Notes under the pieces: model-generated | What the model saw: the letters and a program-made list of their open reading frames with translations, nothing else | What the model was told of the DNA's origin: nothing | Database searches by the model: none | Position numbers and translations under genes: made by a program | Source of the DNA: Deltaproteobacteria bacterium | GTDB lineage: Bacteria > Desulfobacterota > B13-G15 > RBG-16-54-18 | Length of the DNA: 7,761 nucleotides | Assembly (NCBI GenBank): GCA_003646745.1 | Contig: QMLM01000074.1 | Span: forward strand, 1 to 7,761 | Direction: 5' to 3' | In this document: positions 6,020-7,761 of the stretch, piece by piece | Layout: each line of letters starts with the position of its first letter | Position numbering within the stretch: the stretch's first letter is position 1

Positions 6020-6892
6020 ATGAAGACAGAAGCTAGGGCACAAAATATGTTAAAAAAGATCGCCCCTTTTCTTTTAATTTCCTTCTTTATTTTTCCCATA
6101 AGTGCCCTCTCTCAAAGGGAGAAGGGGGTAGAAGAGTTGATACAGGATCTGCAGGACACAAACCCCATTGTCCGCTGGAGTGCTGCCGAGGAGTTGGGCA
6201 GGGTCAAGGATCCCCGGGCGGTGGAACCATTGATTGCAGCGCTGGGGGATAGAGACGAAGGGGTCCGCAGGGAGGTGGTCAGGGCCTTGGGGGAGATAGG
6301 AGATCCTCGGGCGGTGGAACCGCTGGGGGAGATGTTGGAGGATAAGAGTGAGTTCGTCCGTATGAATACCCTTTGGGCCTTGGAGAAGATAAGGAGCGAC
6401 CGGGCGGCGGTTGAATTGATCATTTCGGCCTTGAAGAACGATAATCCGTTGGTCAGGATGAATGAAGCTGCCTCTTTAGGGATGATAGGGGACAAAAAAG
6501 CCATTGGTCCGCTGGAAGAGGTGGCGGGCACTGATCATGTCTCCTATGTGCGCTATGCAGCCCAACAGGCACTTTTGCAGATCAGGGGTGAGGCAATGGC
6601 GGAAATTGCCGAGAGGGCAAGGATGAAGATCGAAGAGACCTCCCCCCAGAAGCCTAAGCCAACTCCAGAGGGTGAGACGGCGGAGTTGATCGCCGAGATG
6701 AAAAAGGTGGCGGAAAGGTTAAAAGAGAAATACGGTTTGGTACTCGATTATATGAAATATGACCTCATGGATCTACTGGACATCGAGGCGCGGATGAAGG
6801 TAAGGCGTTCGAAGGATACCATTGAAGATTTGCTGGGGGATATATTAACGAAACAGGATATAGAAAGAAATAAACACCTATTTGGCAAATAA
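6020..6892 (+). CDS. Secreted HEAT-repeat protein
   Basis: A 290-aa protein with a Sec signal peptide: basic residues around K12-K13, a hydrophobic core (14-28, IAPFLLISFFIFPIS) and a probable cleavage after ALS (29-31). Five HEAT (PBS-lyase type) repeats of almost exactly 31 residues follow, at about 37-67, 68-98, 99-129, 130-161 and 162-192, each with a VR pair and most with a GD-x-[RK]-A turn. Such arrays are protein-binding scaffolds. After a Pro/Lys-rich hinge (207-217) comes a charged helical tail (219-290) with coiled-coil character. No lipobox cysteine is seen, so it is probably periplasmic. ATG 6020 is preceded by AGGAGG at 6009-6014 (5-base gap); M10 at 6047 would give a more typical signal peptide but has no such site. 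The M48-like gene begins one base after its stop, suggesting the two products act together, perhaps as scaffold and partner. Confidence 0.87.
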   Translation: MKTEARAQNMLKKIAPFLLISFFIFPISALSQREKGVEELIQDLQDTNPIVRWSAAEELGRVKDPRAVEPLIAALGDRDEGVRREVVRALGEIGDPRAVEPLGEMLEDKSEFVRMNTLWALEKIRSDRAAVELIISALKNDNPLVRMNEAASLGMIGDKKAIGPLEEVAGTDHVSYVRYAAQQALLQIRGEAMAEIAERARMKIEETSPQKPKPTPEGETAELIAEMKKVAERLKEKYGLVLDYMKYDLMDLLDIEARMKVRRSKDTIEDLLGDILTKQDIERNKHLFGK

Positions 6893-6893
6893 A

Positions 6894-7761
6894 ATGAGAC
6901 AATTTGTTAGAAAAACATCGCTTATTGTTTTGGGTCTTTTGTTCTTAATCGCAGCCCAGGCGGGGGACAGCAGTGCTCTTTCGCGATATGGAAAAGAGTT
7001 GATCATGAGGGCCGAAGATGAATATGTCGCCATTACCGCTCAGAAGAGGCTTTGTCGGGAAAAGGGGCTAACCTCCTATATTTCAGGGGTAGGGGAGAGG
7101 TTAATCGCCGCTGCTGGGTCGATCCCTGCTGAGGTAAAGCCTCGTTTCGAGGTCCTAGATGAGGAGGAGCCATATGCCTTTTCCATGCCCAACGGGGTCA
7201 TCTTCATCACCACCGGGGCGGTCTTCACCCTGAAAAACGAAGCCCAGCTGGCAGCGGTTTTGGCAAGGGAGGTGTCCCATGTAACAGAGGGGCATTACAT
7301 CTTCATCTATGAGGCCTCTTGGAGGGCGGTTAAGAAGAGATACGCCCGGGAATTGGTAGTAGGGCTTACCGGGATCATTTTAGAGGGGGCATCTGATTTT
7401 GCAATAAGCGAGGAGGTAAATAGATTATACGAGCAATTCGATGCAGGGGAGCTCAGCTATGCCCAGACTATGAGGAGGATCGATGCCTTGTTCATCAGCC
7501 AAGATGTGGCCTATAACTTGATGGACCTCTACCGCAGCATCCCTCCGCCTCGCAAGGGGAACCCCTCGGCTGACCCCAGGCTGCGCGCAGAGGTGATTGC
7601 CGATGGCCAAAGTGTCAGATATCTGGTTATGGCAGGTTATGATCCGCAGGAGGCACCCAAGGCATGGCAGCTGATGGCAAAAAATAGGGATAAACTTCAT
7701 CCCCCCAATCCTTTACTACCGCAAGCCCTAGAGGAGCAATTGAGGCTGTTTAAAAGGCAGA
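6894..7761 (+). CDS. Secreted M48-peptidase-like protein with altered HExxH (partial, C-terminus beyond window)
   Basis: The frame is open from ATG 6894 to the window end (289 complete codons). A Sec signal peptide is visible (R6-K7, hydrophobic SLIVLGLLFLIAA 9-21). Family features of M48 metallopeptidases follow: YISGVGERL (62-70), the PYAFSMPNGVIFITTGAV segment (93-110, the usual NAFALPGG region), NEAQLAAVLA (115-124), and the zinc region REVSHVTEGH (125-134). The normal HExxH reads R125-E126-V-S-H129; codon AGG (7266-7268) needs at least two changes from a His codon, so a single read error is unlikely. The third-ligand motif is intact as E233-VIA-D237, followed by the typical MAGYDP. The protein may be an inactive scaffold or use altered metal binding. 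The start is one base after the HEAT stop (TAA-A-ATG) with no clear ribosome site, implying reinitiation. BepA-like periplasmic chaperone-proteases are the nearest functional analogues I can suggest. Confidence 0.82.
   Translation, partial: MRQFVRKTSLIVLGLLFLIAAQAGDSSALSRYGKELIMRAEDEYVAITAQKRLCREKGLTSYISGVGERLIAAAGSIPAEVKPRFEVLDEEEPYAFSMPNGVIFITTGAVFTLKNEAQLAAVLAREVSHVTEGHYIFIYEASWRAVKKRYARELVVGLTGIILEGASDFAISEEVNRLYEQFDAGELSYAQTMRRIDALFISQDVAYNLMDLYRSIPPPRKGNPSADPRLRAEVIADGQSVRYLVMAGYDPQEAPKAWQLMAKNRDKLHPPNPLLPQALEEQLRLFKRQ

Noticed and set aside
6112..6531. A 139-codon minus-strand frame opposite the HEAT gene
   Set aside because: Its Ser/Ala-rich repeats are the mirror of the HEAT repeats; there is no ribosome site.
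7425..7700. A 91-codon minus-strand frame near the right edge
   Set aside because: The plus-strand M48-like frame is continuous here and contains the conserved E-x-x-x-D and AGYDP motifs.
1..7761. CRISPR arrays, tRNAs, insertion sequences, attachment sites, defence genes
   Set aside because: No regularly spaced direct repeats, cloverleaf-like sequence, transposase frame or terminal inverted repeats were seen; the only regular repeat is the in-frame HEAT unit.

Overview
The window looks like a piece of a bacterial chromosome of moderate GC content. Genes are tightly packed, most carry strong Shine-Dalgarno sites (GGAG/AGGAGG), sigma70-like promoters can be read, and two proteins have Sec-type signal peptides, as expected for a cell with a periplasm. 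Most genes favour AGG/AGA for arginine, and the gene types (a COG0212 folate-ligase paralog, CBS-ACT protein, HEAT-repeat protein, M48-like protein) recall Desulfobacterota or related anaerobes. This assignment is a guess: no phylogenetic marker is present, and there are no rRNA, tRNA, CRISPR, phage or transposon features.

Layout. (1) Positions 53-1695, minus strand: an FAD-dependent amine oxidase followed 35 bases later by a very small zinc-ribbon protein (52 aa) that resembles LysW-type carrier proteins. (2) Positions 1962-3609, plus strand: a divergently transcribed pair, a COG0212-type 5-formyltetrahydrofolate cyclo-ligase-like protein and an uncharacterised multi-pass membrane protein. 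They overlap by 17 bases and follow a good sigma70 promoter at 1882-1911. (3) Positions 3645-5445, minus strand: a CBS-CBS-ACT protein and, 7 bases downstream, a 395-aa protein of unknown function, forming a two-gene operon. (4) Positions 5446-5623: a divergent control region with a 14-bp perfect palindrome and a 14-bp-stem hairpin. (5) Positions 5624 to the end, plus strand: a single-domain cupin, a secreted HEAT-repeat protein, and one base later the start of a secreted M48-peptidase-like protein, cut by the window end, in which the first zinc histidine of HExxH is an arginine.

How they work together. The clearest functional couplings come from spacing: amine oxidase with zinc ribbon, COG0212 protein with membrane protein, CBS-ACT with the 395-aa protein, and HEAT protein with the degenerate M48-like protein. 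None adds up to a recognised pathway. The best leads for something undescribed are the internally duplicated membrane protein beside the COG0212 gene, the LysW-like mini-protein, and the secreted HEAT / RExxH-M48 pair. No defence system or mobile element was seen.
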